From Cavia porcellus (Eukaryota > Chordata > Mammalia > Rodentia > Caviidae), in the NCBI RefSeq assembly GCF_034190915.1, contig NW_026947506.1:10043501-10107500 (forward strand): a stretch of 64,000 bases of DNA. Reading direction: 5' to 3'. The notes under the pieces are model-generated. The model was not told the origin of the DNA. It ran no database searches and saw only the letters and a program-made list of their open reading frames with translations. A program made the translations under genes and the position numbers. This document shows positions 46,857 through 59,995 of the stretch, in pieces. Numbering within the stretch: position 1 is the stretch's first letter; each line of letters starts with the position of its first letter.

Positions 46857-48419
46857 AAGGAAAGGAAGGAAAAAAGAAAGCACAAATTACTCCATAACTG
46901 TGCATGTTTTTTATGTATTAGTTAAAACATTTTTAAAATCTGGGTTAAAACACTTTACCCAGGGGAAACTCACATGTAACTTCAGCATCCCTTCCCAGGA
47001 CAACAGTGTCATCAGAGGAACACAGCCAGCATCTTCCCTGAGTAGACACAACACACCCGCAGTGACGGTTTTCACAAAGTGCAATCTGGAGGAAATCAAG
47101 GTGGGTCCCTTAAGACAGATCAGACCCTCCAGGAGCAAACCTAAATGTACCCATACTGCATTCATGAGTGAAATTCGTACACAGTGTTCCGCAGGTGTCT
47201 ACAGCCCTGCAGGTACCAGAATCTGTGGGTGTTCAAGTCCCTTCTATGACTCACGGTGCAGCCTTAGCTCAGCACCTCGCCTGTGCTCCTGTGCACATCA
47301 CATCACCTCCAGATCACTTACCACACCTAATGTGTTTCAAATCTGCTCGGTGGCTGGGAAAGTCTGCACGTGTGCAGTGTTTTCCCAAACGCCATGCCTG
47401 ATCCAAGCACCATGGATCTGTGGTTTGTTGAAGTGTCAGACACAGAAACTGAGCTCACAAGGGGCTGCGGTACATCTCAGTTTCCAAAGAGGCTCTCAAA
47501 GACACTTAGTATCAATGTGGTTTATGATTAGAGGACCTCAGACTCGCAGCCACTTCCCAGATGTAACTGCTGTGTGAGGACGCAGTGAACCTTGGGAACC
47601 AGGAGTATGCACTGTGAAAACTTCTGCTCCTTCTCAGGTTCCACCCGGGACGGTAGCTAGTGCTGCTGGAGTACTCCCTACAGCCGAGGCATTGGACACC
47701 TGTCTCCTTCCCCAGATGCTGAGATGGGTACCGGTTTATCTGCTCTTGTGTACTGGAAAAAGGATCAGAAGAGTTAATTTTAGGGATGAAGCCGCAGCTT
47801 TAATCCAAGGTCTGTGGGGTCTTGCTTCTTGTCAACAACGTGGTGGTTTATGTCCCAGATTTTGAAAGTATAATTAGTACCATCTCCTCCCCAGGTCCTC
47901 GGTCTTGTTTACTTCTTTTTTTTTTTTTTTATCTTTATTCCTTGGTCAGGGTAGCAAAACTTTTGTTAATTACATTTTACTTTATTTTTCATTCGCAATT
48001 AGCAGATCCTTGTCTCTATAAAATTTCAAGCCAAAAGGAGCTTTCTGATTACTATGGTGAGAAGAACTTTAACTTGTTGAATATAACAATTGTGTAGAAA
48101 TATGCTTTGACACAGGATGCATTGAACTTCTTGAGATTCATATATGAATAAGAAGTCTTCTCAGTTGCTTCCCAAAACACTCAGAGGTATTTGTCACTGA
48201 ACATATTCTGACAATATTGTCTTCTTTGTGTGGTCACAAGGCTAGGTGTTCTGTCACCCAGTCATGTCCACTCTTCAGTGTCAAGCAGCTCCCTGAAGAT
48301 CACAGCGGACTCCGTCAGGGCTGTGTGCTTACCCGACCTGCAATGTTTAGCAGCTTCTTTATCTCCATAACATGTTGGAACATATATTTTTGACATTACG
48401 GTTGGTCTGAAATTTTTGG
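46857..48419. other. Intergenic DNA, nothing recognised
   Basis: A 275-codon frame at 46750-47577 begins inside the SINE/CA repeat and has no family resemblance. A T run lies at about 47917-47931. Confidence 0.5.
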
Positions 48420-48640
48420 AAAGATCTGCTTGGATTCAAATCTTGACTTTTTCCTGGCTGTGTATTTGTCGACCAGTTAGTTAATCCCTTTTATCATTAA
48501 TTGCCTTGAAATTAAAATATGAGGCATGGCATGAGATTATTTACATAAAGCTCTGAAACACAGAAAGGCTGAGCCTCAGTTTCCTTATCTGTAAGTCAGG
48601 GCTGACTGAGTGTCCACCTTGTACCCCACTGTGAGGGGCC
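48420..48640 (+). mobile_element. MIR-like SINE relic
   Basis: gattcaaatcttgac (48434) with the following cctggctgtgtatttg, then ctgagcctcagtttccttat (48571) correspond to the MIR body and its conserved core. The intervening order is disturbed, so it may be two overlapping copies or a rearranged one. Confidence 0.55.
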
Positions 48641-50170
48641 TGGTTGCCCACAGCTACCCAAACCTTGTGGCTCATGTGTAACATTTCTAGTGCTCTTATG
48701 GGGCATGGCTCAATAATTTGAAAGAAGCACAAGAGGCCAGGCCCCAGCAGGGGACTCAAATGGTCAGGGAGGATAATTCTGGAATAACTTTGCTCATAGG
48801 ACTGGTACTCACCTATAGAGAGCTCACAGAGAGGACTCGGTTAACCTTATCTTCTGTTTATTCATAACTTTTCTGTGCTCTATGGATTCCTGGAATGGAG
48901 GCTGGATTCCAAGAGAGGCCAGCCCAACAGGCAGTGTTCAAAGGCAGCAAGAATGAGGTGACTATTCATCAGAGTCACCCTCAGAAGACGCGTGGCATCT
49001 CTGCCACCATCACTGCCACAAGTCAGCCACTGAGGCAAGTTCAGGCCGGAGAGGGTTAAATCCCACTTCCTGATTGAATGACTGCACCCTGCAGAAGTGC
49101 ACATAGGATGGGTGAAAACATCACAGCTACCTACGGAAAGTGAAATGGGCCACAAACTGCGCGTGTAGCTCATGCAACACTAAGATGCACAAAAGAACTC
49201 ACTAAGGTAAGCCGATAGTGCTATTTATGTTGTCACAGTCACCTCAGTGAGACACAGATACCTGCCTTTTAACTGTCTCAAACTTTAGTGGATTAGAAAT
49301 GTAACATGAGTCAGTACACATAAAGGGGTGTTGTGATGGAGTCCTGCATGGTTCTGCTGGGCTCAGAGGAAGAGGGTGTTCTCCTTGTGAGTATGAGGAG
49401 AGCCTTTTGTTCAAGAAGTAACTTCTCCCAGTGCAGGAGGTCAAGTCCCTCCTCTGGGGTCCAGTGGTCAGAAGAAAAGTCCCAGAGAATTTGTGACTCT
49501 AGTCTTGAACATCAGGTCTTCTTCATCTTTTAGAGCCGCCATATTGAGACTTTAAACGGTGGGAACAAGGTTCATCAAGTGGTCTCACAGATCCCTTGGC
49601 AATGAGATTTACACACTGGATGTTCTTACTTCTTTGGTCACTAACAGAACCTTTTCATATCCAAAGAGACAATAACATTATTTGTCATTGTTTACTCAGA
49701 GATGAAGCAATCTAACTGGAGAGGCCACTTGGGAATAGAGCACTGTTGGAGCCAGGACAGACGGTCAGCAGGAGGACTCTAGGGTGGACTTTGGGAAAAA
49801 AACAAAGAGTCTGAAAAACACCTTCATGTCTTGTACCTTTCTTGTAGCCCTGAGGTTTTGGGTCTTTGGCTTAAAATTACTTGGATATTTAAGGGATCAT
49901 CTTCCCATGATCTTCTATACATCTAAAATAACAAGCTTTTAGAGGGAAAACCCTATAGACTTATAATTGCACATTGCCAGATTCACATTGGATCCTCTAT
50001 GAATGTTTAAGACATAAAGAAAGATTTATTTTCTTGTCCAGAGGCCTTGCCATGTCTTCTTTTTTACAATGTAATATGTAATAAGTTTTTGCCAGCCCAG
50101 CTTCTCAATGATACATTGCATCACAGAGATTTTGGGGAAAATAACAAATAAACCAAATGTCATACTTAAA
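48641..50170. other. Intergenic DNA, nothing recognised
   Basis: No gene or named repeat recognised. Open frames do not exceed 97 codons. Confidence 0.5.
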
Positions 50171-50173
50171 TTC

Positions 50174-50232
50174 TGTCTGTCTGTCTATCTGTCTGTATCT
50201 CTCCCATTTTCTCTTCCTCTCATTCTTCCCCC
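50174..50232. repeat. (CTGT)n / pyrimidine-rich tract
   Basis: Short CTGT-type tetranucleotide run followed by CT-rich sequence. Confidence 0.85.
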
Positions 50233-51385
50233 ACCATTTTTTAGGAGGATTGATGATAACACAGCCTCATCTAGATTTTCTTAACAGAATAGACCCCTGG
50301 CAGTATTTCTCATAGAGTTAAAGTTTTCAGGAATGAACTGGAGAAAAGTCACCTATCTTGACACAGTCCTTTCTGTTCCTTGAAGAGAATAATTACTTTC
50401 TTTCCCCCGAGGAACCTCCAGTAGGGTTCCAGATGACTGAGGCAATGAAAGAATTCGTACAACTGCCCTCCCTTTGCTGCTGAGATCTCCTGGGATTTCT
50501 CCATAATCTTCCCACCAAGGCAGCTGGAGGAGGAGAGGGAGGGTTTCTCGCAGTGGGGTTGGAGTTACTTGTCAGATGGTCGGTGGGAGGTTGGAATGGG
50601 GAGTACTCGAATTGTCTTCAGGTTGTGTAGTCCACTCCAAGATGGCACCCAGGAGTCCTCACGCTCCCAAAGCCTTCCACTGAAGTTCACCAATGTGCAG
50701 AATTTATTACACATTCTGGAGTTCACTAAAGATATAAATTGCTTTCTGGACAATTTCATTTTTATGCTACCTACAGGCACAGTGATACCTAATTTGAAGT
50801 CAATCTGTGTTGGGAAACGTCTTTTTTCACTGTAGGTTTTATTGCCATGCATTGTTCTGGAGGGATTTGAATGGGGAGGTGGCTCGTGGTGCTGGGCTGG
50901 ATTGGTCCCGAGTGTGCCCTGTCTTTGGAGCCCACAGAGATGCAAAGTACAGCTTGACCGTACTCCATTTTCTGTGGAATCACCACATAAGCGTTGGGAA
51001 TATTTATGTTTCATGTCCGAATTTTATGAGGCATTAGCAGAATAAGGGGTGGTCAGGAGAAAGAACAAATGTCCCTAACAGAGATGGCTATAAAGCAGTC
51101 AGATACAGCTATTGCTTGGCGTATATAATTTTTCAGACTGTTCCAAAAATGTGTCCTCCAGGATATCTTATTCTACCCCCAAATATAACTCCAAATATTG
51201 ATACATTTCACTGCCTCATCACAAAGCAAATTATCCTGAGCTGGAAAATATTATTTTGGCAGAATCTCCTGCGTTGAGTGTAGGTTTGATGCTCGGCTTA
51301 TTTTCTCACCTTTGTCGTGGTAGGGATTCTACTTTCTAAAGTTTTTATTTAAAAATCATTTTGTAGCTATCGTTTAATCAATTAC
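50233..51385. other. Intergenic DNA, nothing recognised
   Basis: An antisense 149-codon frame (50565-51014) overlaps sense frames of similar quality. No domain recognised. Confidence 0.5.
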
Positions 51386-51698
51386 TGTATTAGCTAGCTT
51401 CCTGTTGCTGCAATAAATAGCTGCCATAAATGACTTAAAGGAACAAAGATTTATTTTGTCACATTATTTGAGAGGTTTTCGCCTGTAACTGGCTGACTGT
51501 ACAGCAGAAACTGCATGGGACAAGGGCCTGGTGTGAACAAAGCCACTTATCTCATGGCCGCCAGGAAGCAGAGGGGGAGAAGCCAGAAGGACTGCCCTGT
51601 GTCTTCCTCCTGCACTGCTCCAGCCAGACCTCTGCTCTACTGAACAGAGCTACCCACTTAGGGCGGCCTTGGTGCTGCCTTATGTGCCTGGAAACACC
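51386..51698 (-). mobile_element. MaLR-type LTR, antisense
   Basis: tgtattagctagcttcctgt, followed by the tgctgcaataaatagctgcc block, aaagatttattttgtcac and tctcatggccgccaggaag, is the reversed MaLR LTR order. The far end merges into a CA microsatellite. Confidence 0.65.
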
Positions 51699-51745
<47 letters not shown>

Positions 51746-51767
51746 ACACACACACACCACACACACG
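51699..51767. repeat. (CA)n microsatellite
   Basis: About 42 bp of pure CA followed by three CAC-interrupted units. Confidence 0.96.
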
Positions 51768-52466
51768 TGTGCTTAGCTGGCTTCTTAGGCATTTTTTAAT
51801 CCAATCAAGATTCGCATTGCAGTTATTGAATTAAAAATTTAATTTGTATTATGGATCAACCAAAAATAACTTCTGCAAAACAGCTGATTGAGGTCTGAGC
51901 ATCTTGAAAGGTGTGAGCATGTAGGAGAACTCAGCTTCCCTCTAAAATAAGGAGTGCGTGGGCAAAACAATGAAAACTTTCAGAATACGAGTGGAAAGTG
52001 AAGCCAAGGTTGCAGCTCAAAACTGTTTTTCTTGTAGAAACTTCTGTGTTTTGGTAAGACTGACGTTATGACCAAACTTCGTAGGAAAATGGGATTTGTG
52101 GCATTTTAACTTGAGTTTTTCTCATCTCTCACGCATTACTCTTCATTGACACAGGACCCCACGAGACAGGGAAGGCTCATAAATGCACCATCCTAGGGAG
52201 CAGGCAAGGCTTTGTCCAAGTCTGCTGTTCACTGCGAAGTCATATTTCCAGCAACTGACTGGCCTCAGCTCGGCTTCCAGAGAGGACAGTGAAAGCAAAA
52301 TATCTAAAAATCAGCAAATTGCTGTTAACAGCTCAGCTTTCTTAGGCTGTCATATCACTTAGCGTAAGATAGAACAGGGTGGGGATTTAAAGGAGAATGC
52401 TGGATAGTCAGGCCATGCAGAAATACTGTGAATGAATTGGAGACCTGCCTGGATTACATAGCAAGT
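51768..52466. other. Intergenic DNA, nothing recognised
   Basis: Nothing identified. Confidence 0.5.
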
Positions 52467-52478
52467 GGAGAGAGAGAC

Positions 52479-52539
<61 letters not shown>

Positions 52540-52560
52540 CAGAAAGAGACAGAGAGACAG
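52467..52560. repeat. (GA)n microsatellite
   Basis: About 90 bp of GA repeats with a few CA and AA interruptions. Confidence 0.96.
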
Positions 52561-52989
52561 AATAGCTAAACTGTGTTGCAAACTGCTTGAAATGTTAAGT
52601 TGCTTTGTTACACAGACAGCCTGAGTAAATGCTGGTGGACACAAAAGCAAGGCATAAGAAATGCCACAAAGTTCTGAGCAATCACTGCCTGGTCACCAGA
52701 GGGCCCTGAGACAGGTGTAAATTCCTGGAAGCCATGCTAAGGAATGAAAGTGAGCCCTGAAATAGTTAGCTGGGAGAACCACCCTACACGTTTCAAGAAA
52801 GGCAGAATTGGCCCAGGAACATGCATAAGTGACAATGAGAAATAGGACAAGAAAGCCAAGACCAAGTACCAGCCAGAACCAGTGTCGTTTGGAAGATCAG
52901 GAGAAGTACTTGGTACCAGAGATGTTACCATACACTCGCTAAAATGTCTAGTTTTCAACAAAATATTTTACTAGCCATGCAAAGAAAGA
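52561..52989. other. Intergenic DNA, nothing recognised
   Basis: Nothing identified. It may include the untraceable 5' part of the following L1 relic. Confidence 0.4.
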
Positions 52990-53793
52990 GGTGAACGATA
53001 TAAACAGATATATACATATAGCAACCCAAACAAAATGTCCCTAGTCGGTTTCGTAAACAACAACTTGAAACCAGTGATTTTAAATATTTTTCAAAGAATG
53101 TCAGGAAACCATGTCTAAAGAATTAGAGAAAAATATGACAATAATGTCTTTACAAAAAGCACCTATCAACAGATAACAGAAACCATTTTTAAAACAAAGA
53201 CATTCTGAAACTGAGAAAAACCATGACTAAAAGAAGAAACAAACTGCAGAGCCGCAATGACAGTTGAGCAAACAGAAAAGAAGTAAATCTATTAACCTCG
53301 CAAAGGTCAGCAGAGATCATCCAGGGTGCAGGCAGGAAACACAGGAGTGAGATAGAGAGAAACAGAAGCGTGGGGCTCAGGAGCCTGCAGAAAACACAAG
53401 TAATGAGAAATCTGAAGAATAGAAAATAGGGAAAATGTTTCAGGGAATAATTACAGCACTTCTCAAATTTAATGAAAACTATCAAATCTATACCCTAGAG
53501 CCCTCAGTGATGTTCAAGAAAAGTAAATGAACTAAGAGACCAGTGGTGGTGAAACTGTAAGAGACAAGTGCCTGAAGTGCACCCCCAAATCCACTCACTT
53601 ACCACAAAGTGCCAGCATTGCAAATAAACCTGAATGGCATCCATAGCGTGCATGGTTGCTGGGGAGATCCTGGGATGACTTGGCTCACGTGCTGCAGAGA
53701 GGACTCCGCGTGCCCGCTGGCACCCGTGCCATGAGTTCATGTGCCACAGAACCTACGCTGACATAGTCGAATCATAAGTAAACGAACAACTGT

Positions 53794-53890
53794 GGCCGGG
53801 CCTGGTGGCACATACCTGTAATCCCAGCACTGGGAATGCTGAGCCAGGACTGAACCATAAAAAGCAAGGTTCTGTCTAAATAAATAAATA
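53794..53890 (+). mobile_element. B1 SINE, sense
   Basis: ggccgggcctggtggcacat, with cctgtaatcccagcactggg following directly, is the 7SL-like B1 start. It is shortened in the middle and ends in an ATAAATAAATA tail. Confidence 0.85.
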
Positions 53891-54424
53891 TTGACAAACA
53901 TTAAAGACAAAACCGGATCCTCAAAAGCAGCACGAATAGCAAGTTATCGTGAGCAGGTAAGCCTCAACACGATTTAACAGCTGATTCTTATTTGTGAAAA
54001 GCCACAGAAGACAGAAGTGGAGAATAGCTTCAAAACGCGATGAGAAAACACTGCGGAGCGAGAATGCACGTGCATCCAGGCGCTGGTCCAACAGGGAGTG
54101 CTCATTTCAAGATGTATCGTGCAAGAGACCCGAGGGAGTCCTCCAGGCTGGAGGGAAATGAGAGGAAGCAGTGACTTGCTTATCCACGAAGAGCTAAAAG
54201 GCCACTAATCATGGTAATTATGCAGCACGGAAGACAACACATCTCTGCTAATAATTCTTTTCCTATTAACTTAAAAAGACAGCCGCATAGAGCAATACTT
54301 TTTAAATGTCTGCATTCGTGGGCTTATAATGCAGAAAGATATAATTTCTACGAAAAGAGCAGAGAAGAGGGAGATGAAAGATTGTTAGAGAAGTTTTCAT
54401 ATACTACTAACGTTAGTATTCATA

Positions 54425-54502
54425 AAATGAGATTTAGATTAATTAAGATTAAGATTAATTAACTGTAACTGTAATTAATTAAGATTAATTAACTGTAATG
54501 CC
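54425..54502. repeat. AT-rich tandem repeat
   Basis: Two copies of a unit of about 35 bp built on attaattaagattaatt and aactgtaa; the second is slightly shorter. Confidence 0.8.
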
Positions 54503-57500
54503 TAGGGCAAGAGCTAAAAATTTATTTAAAATATATAGCAAAGATGTAACAAGGGAGTTTGTGTGGTACACTAAAATGTCTATTTAAACAAAGCAACAAA
54601 TATAAGTCAATATATAGAAAACAACAAGATAGCAGGCATAAATTCTAATTTATCAGCAATCATACTAAATATTAGTGATTTAAACATTGAAATTGTATAT
54701 TTTTAGAACAGATAAATAATAAGACTTAGTTATATGCTATTTTTATGAAACAAGCTTCAGAATAAAAACTATTCATTGGTTGAAAATAAAATAATAAAAA
54801 AAGAAATACCATACAAGGAGTAACCAAACGAGAAACAGAGTGCCTTAAATAATACAATTCAAAATAGATTTTAAGAAGAAATTAATATTACAAACACAGA
54901 AGGATATTTTATAGTAAGAAGTAAATTTCACAGCCCATAATAGGCATTACAGACTTATAAGGACATAGTAAGTCTCAAATTAAATAAAGCAAAAACTGAC
55001 AACTGATTGAAGAAGCAATTCATCAATAACAATTGAATACTATGATAAACCATTTTCAACAGTAGATAAAATAATTAGGTGGAAGATAAAATATGTGAGA
55101 CCTGAACACCATTATTAACCAACTAACCCTAATGTAGCTGTAGAACACACCAGCCAACAACAGAAAAACACGTATTTTTCCAAGTGTGTACGGACAACTC
55201 CTCAGGACAGTATATTAGGTCACAAAGCAGCCTCAATGTATCAGTAAAGAGTCAAATGATATGAAGCACCTTGTTTGGGCAAAAGGGAAAGAAATTAGAA
55301 ATGAATAATAAAGCTATTTGTGAAGTTCACTACTATGTGGAAATTAAACTAATACCTCCTGAATAGCCAATAGATCAAAGAATAAATCACAAGAGAAACT
55401 AGGATTGCTCTGCGTTCTGTGAAAATGAAAACACTACATTTCAAAATTTACTGGATACCATTAAAGTAATGTTTAAAGAAAAAAATTATAGCTGTATATG
55501 ACTACTTCAAAGAAAATTAATGGTCATAAACTGTAATCATAAAGAAAGAAAAAAAGACAAACTAAGCCAAATGCAAGAGTTTAAGAAAATAATAAATATG
55601 ATAGTAAAAACAAATAACAAAAATATAAAATGTCATAAATAACACAGAAAACCAAAACTTGTTTCATTGAAAAAATGGAATTGCCCAACTGTTAAAGACT
55701 AACTGAGAAAAAAAGGACTTAAATTACTAAAAAAAAAAAAAATGAATGAGAGATGGCCATCACTGCTTACCTTAGGAAAATAAAGAAGACAAAGTAGCAA
55801 AGGGATAAGTAATATAAATAGATGTATGAAAATAAATTAGATTACTTAGATTTGTCTGAAAACAAGTTAGACTGTTTAGATGGAAAAATTCCTAGAAAAA
55901 TATAAATAGGTAAAACTAATACAAAAACATATGGATAATCTAAATAGGCCTATAATAAGCAAAGGGAACAAATTAATAATTTTAAAGTCTTCAACAAAAA
56001 AAGTTTGAGCTTTAATGCTTTCACTGAGTTTTGCAAAACACTTAGGGATGAACTGACAAACCCACCACAATTCTTTCATAAATAGGAAAAGATAAATTTC
56101 TTCACTCATTCTATGTTACCAAAACCAAAGTTTTCACAAGCAAACTACGGATCAATCATCCATATGAATACAAATGTGAAAACCTTTGGAAAAATACCAG
56201 CAAAATACACCTGCCAAGCTTTACCAAGAACTATGCATTTTCACCACATGGAATTTACCTCAGGAAGGCAAGGCTGGCTTACCCAACATAATACAGTGTA
56301 TTAATAGAAAAAGTTATAAAACCAAATGATTATTTCAATGGATTCAGAAATAGCATTTAACAAAATTCATCATTCCTCAATGACAGAAACACTCAAAATC
56401 TTGGAATTGAAAGAACTTCCTCAATATGAAAAAGAACATCTAGGGGGAAAATCCCTCTGCTAATATACTAACCCTTGTGTCATACATAATGATGAAAGAT
56501 TGGAGGACTTTTTTCCTTACGTAGAGCAAGACCATAAGCCCACTCTCCACATATAATCACTGCACTGGAGGCTCTATCCTGAGAAATTAGGCAAATGAAA
56601 AAAATTCAGATATTCAGATAGGAAAAAAGTTGTAAAATTAGCTTTCCTTTCAAAGGGAAGAAAGATATTATCCCTGAACCTCAACACTATTGTCTATCTA
56701 GATAGACAATTTCAGGGAAATAAAATCAATGAAACAACAACAAAGAGAAAAATAAAATGAAAATAGAACTAATAAATAAGTTCAACAATGCAGCATGGAT
56801 CAATATGCAAAAATCAGTTACATTTCTATGCACTAACCACAAACAATTCAAAATGAAATTAAGGAAACAATCTCATTTCAACAACAAAGAAACTAATAAC
56901 ATTTAAGTTAAGAAATTCAACAATAGTTTAAGGTTTTTACATTGAAAAGTGTAATATACTGCCACAAAAAGTTGAAGGAAATCTAAGTAAATAGAAGGTT
57001 ATCTTGTGTCCATGGACAGGAAATTAACATTATCAAAGTAACATGCTTCCTTAATTGATTTACAGACTCAGTGCAATCCCTGCCACAATCTCAGGGCTAT
57101 TTTTCCTTTGCTGTATACATTAATAAGCTGATTCTGAATCTCCTGTGGAAATGCAAAGGGCTCAAATTAAACAGAGCAATTTTAAGAAAGTAGTGGAAAC
57201 CATTCACATTTCCACTGTAACAATTTACTATAAGCTATAGTAACCGTAAGTGTGTGCAACCAGCATAACAATTCACATAGAATTTAATTTAATAGAACTG
57301 ACAACATTAATAAGGTGCCCTTTCATTTTTGGTCTCTTGATGTTTAATAAAGATGTAAACACAGAACAATGGGTGAGGGTATACTCCTAGCAAATGACCC
57401 TGGGGTATATGCAAAATTGACTTTTGATCCTTACCTCACACCGTACATACAAATTAACTCAAAATGCCTCAGAGAGCTACATGAAAGAAGTAGAAGTATA

Positions 57501-57544
57501 AAACTTCTAAAAGAAAACAAGAATAAATCTTTATGACCATGTGC

Positions 57545-57899
57545 AGCGATTGTGTCTCCCAGCGGTGTTAAAGGGTTCCTAGCCCTCAGCACTAGTGGGA
57601 AGCAGTGGCATCTGAAGAAGGTGGGGCCCAGGGAAAGGAAGTTGGGTCACTGGGACTGTGCTCTGGAAGGAGACATTGGGGCCCTGGTCTGTCACTTTCT
57701 TTGTTTCCTGGCTGGGACAGAGTAAGAAGCTTTTTTGTAATACAACTCTTGTAATACTGTGTCAACCTACAAAATCCCAAAGGAAACTGACCAACTAACC
57801 ATGGACTAATCCCTCTAAAACTGTGAGCCGAAACAAACATTTTCTCTTCAGAAGGAGGTTATCTCAGTGATCTGTTATAAAAACAGAAAGGTGACTAAA
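57545..57899 (+). mobile_element. MaLR-type LTR, sense, inside the L1 relic
   Basis: Has the early gaagaaggtggggcccaggg block and the late ccatggactaatccctctaa, gtgagccgaaacaaac and ctgttataaaaacagaaagg blocks of sense MaLR LTRs. L1 blocks resume directly after it, showing it is an insertion. Confidence 0.65.
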
Positions 57900-58055
57900 T
57901 TTAATTGGGTTTTCTTCTCAAAGAATTAAAAATGTTGTAAAATCAGGTTGTAGTGATGGTTATTCAACTCTGTGAACATAAAGAAAAAACCCTGAATTCT
58001 ACTCTTAAAATGAGTGATTTCATATTTGAAATGTATTTCAATAAAGTTGTATGAC

Positions 58056-59014
58056 ACAAAATGAGAGCATGGGGATAGAGCCTTTTTAAAGCATAGATTG
58101 ACTACATAAAGTATAAGTTATATATTTATTATTGTTTTTAAAGTAAAAATGAATTGTCTCTTGAGTTGAAATTTTATGTTGGGGCTGAATTCACTTAATT
58201 ATGCTAACTATTATATTCTAACTTTTCAGGTTGTTTTTGAGAATCTTGGAGGCACAAAAAGTTCTCTTAGTTGCAGTTAAAGAAAATGAGATAATCACAT
58301 TTTCTTCATTCACACCATACATACCAATCAGCTCAGAATCCTGAATTGGGATGACTTGAATGCTGGAACTCACTGAGACCATTGGTTAGGGCACCTCATA
58401 TGGCCTCTTGCATGGCTTGAGCTTCCTCCTAGCATGGTACTTCTGAGTAGCCAGCATCTTTTATGTCATTTGGAGCTATAGAAACAAATGCTTCAGCAAT
58501 GGTCCAGCTTCACAAGGTACATGTGTTTTTTTCCAGCTTCTACTGTGTAAAGAAGTCCCATGTACAATCAAATTCAGGACCACAGGATAAAGATCATTTT
58601 TTCTTGATGGGGCATTTAAAAGAATTTGTAGCCACATGTGAAAACTGTGATACACCCAGTCAAAAAATATTTAGCAAATAGGTAAACACTTGCCCATTTG
58701 GAACAGAAAGGATTGGGCTTCCTTAACACCTGTATTAAGTACTACTCAACATTGTTATTAAAATATAAATTAGTAACTATGATGTGACATTTACTTTTGA
58801 GTTTTAAGTCCTCTGATAAGCATTCACCTCGATAAATAGAAGAATTGGTAACTCAAGAATTCTGTCTGATCTGAAGTTGGATGCATGACTTGGTGCCCTG
58901 AACCAAAGCCCTGAGACCCGTTCAGAAACAATGAATTCACAAACTGTGGCCTAAGAAATGCCCAGATACCTGGCAACATGGCACATGTGCAAAATGAAGG
59001 GGTGACTCCAATTA
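58056..59014. other. Intergenic DNA, nothing recognised
   Basis: Nothing identified. The longest frame is 72 codons. Confidence 0.5.
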
Positions 59015-59215
59015 GTCAGAGAGACCCAAGTTTCGAGGTCCAGCTTTATCTTTAGATGGCCCTGGACAGACATTGCCTTCACATTTCCTCACTGGTAAAA
59101 CAGGAGTAGCCAAGCCTGCCATGTTGGATTGCTGAGAAGTTTGGAGATGTATTACAAATATATAGCACACCTTAAATATGTACTAAATGGTAGCAATTAT
59201 TAATACCACACATGA
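59015..59215 (+). mobile_element. MIR SINE relic
   Basis: tcagagagacccaagtttcg, then cacatttcctcactggtaaa, ttggattgctgagaagtttg and a final taaatggtagcaattattaa reproduce the MIR body, core and 3' tail in order. Confidence 0.7.
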
Positions 59216-59299
59216 AAACTTAGAATGCAAGTTATTTTTAAGGACAATAAATTCTAAATAGCACCATTATTCATAGCTCTGTCTTGCAAATGGAATAAA

Positions 59300-59420
59300 A
59301 CAACAGTTCTTGAATGTTTCAGTAATTATTGGCAGAATACCCAGCACGTGCCGGACACTGGGCTCCAAACAGGAAACAGGAAGTAGCAATGAATTAAATT
59401 AGAGTTAAGACTTCCCTGGG
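59300..59420 (+). mobile_element. Possible L2/MIR3-like relic
   Basis: cagcacgtgccggacactgg resembles the widely conserved core-like 3' segment shared by L2- and MIR3-type repeats. Short and diverged; low confidence. Confidence 0.3.
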
Positions 59421-59679
59421 AGAGCAGGTCCCTGCAAATCCAGAGGCCCTTAGAGCCACACACTTGCAGAGGACAGCAGGGGACAGAGCTCCCAGGCCTC
59501 AACACCCGTGCTGCCTCCATTTACCCAGCCCCTTCTGACTTTCCATCCTCCTGGAAGTAAGAACCAGGAGTGGGTCTCTTTGTATTTGGCTGCTAGAAAA
59601 AGAGCTGATGAAGTTTGGGGAACTACCTCCCAGAAGAGATTCCCCCAGCACGCCATGGGTGGCCCCCAATGTGGCTGGA

Positions 59680-59995
59680 TGGAGTTTGAGTTGTCCAAGG
59701 TTGTTGGAAACTGGGCCCCAGGGTGACAATGCTGGGAGGTGGTGGATGCTAAAGACATGGAGCATAGTGGGAGGGCCTGAGATGGTGGAGGCTGTAGGAC
59801 CTCTGGCTTCCCACACTCGCCCTCTTGCCTGCACCCCCGTCCTGTGGTGCCATCTGTCATGAGATGGTGCCACCAGAGCTGCATCAAAGCCTGCATGTGC
59901 TATCTGGACTCCAGCCTGTAGACAGTGAGTGTAAAATTCTGTTATTCCTAAGCCACTGGGCTCCTGGTTTGTAACTGCAGCCCCCGAAGGACTCA
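59680..59995 (+). mobile_element. MST/MLT1-like MaLR LTR, sense
   Basis: gagtttgagttgtccaaggt, then gttggaaactgggccccagg, acaatgctgggaggtggtgg and cagcctgtagacagtgagtg follow the order of MST/MLT1 LTRs. The middle part is degraded. Confidence 0.5.

Larger units (their letters stand above)
52990..58055 (+). mobile_element. Old, nearly full-length L1 relic, sense
   Basis: A-rich throughout. Blocks appear in L1 order: an ORF1-like zone (about 53100-54200); an endonuclease-like start of ORF2 (catactaaatattagtgatt, 54661); an RT-side segment (aaaatcagttacatttctatgc, about 56810); the tgcaatccctgccacaatct block (57071); the tacaaattaactcaaaatgc block (57448); and a 3' end with ggttgtagtgatggttattc (57945) and a final caataaagttgt. 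All frames are shattered, so this is an ancient copy. A B1 (53794-53890) and a MaLR LTR (57545-57899) interrupt it. Confidence 0.65.

Noticed and set aside
46750..47577. 275-codon frame
   Set aside because: Begins in an ID-like SINE and a CA microsatellite; the rest shows no recognisable domain.
54425..54502. Short repeated units considered as a CRISPR-like array
   Set aside because: Only two copies, adjacent and without spacers; the context is a mammalian L1 relic, and no cas-like gene is present.
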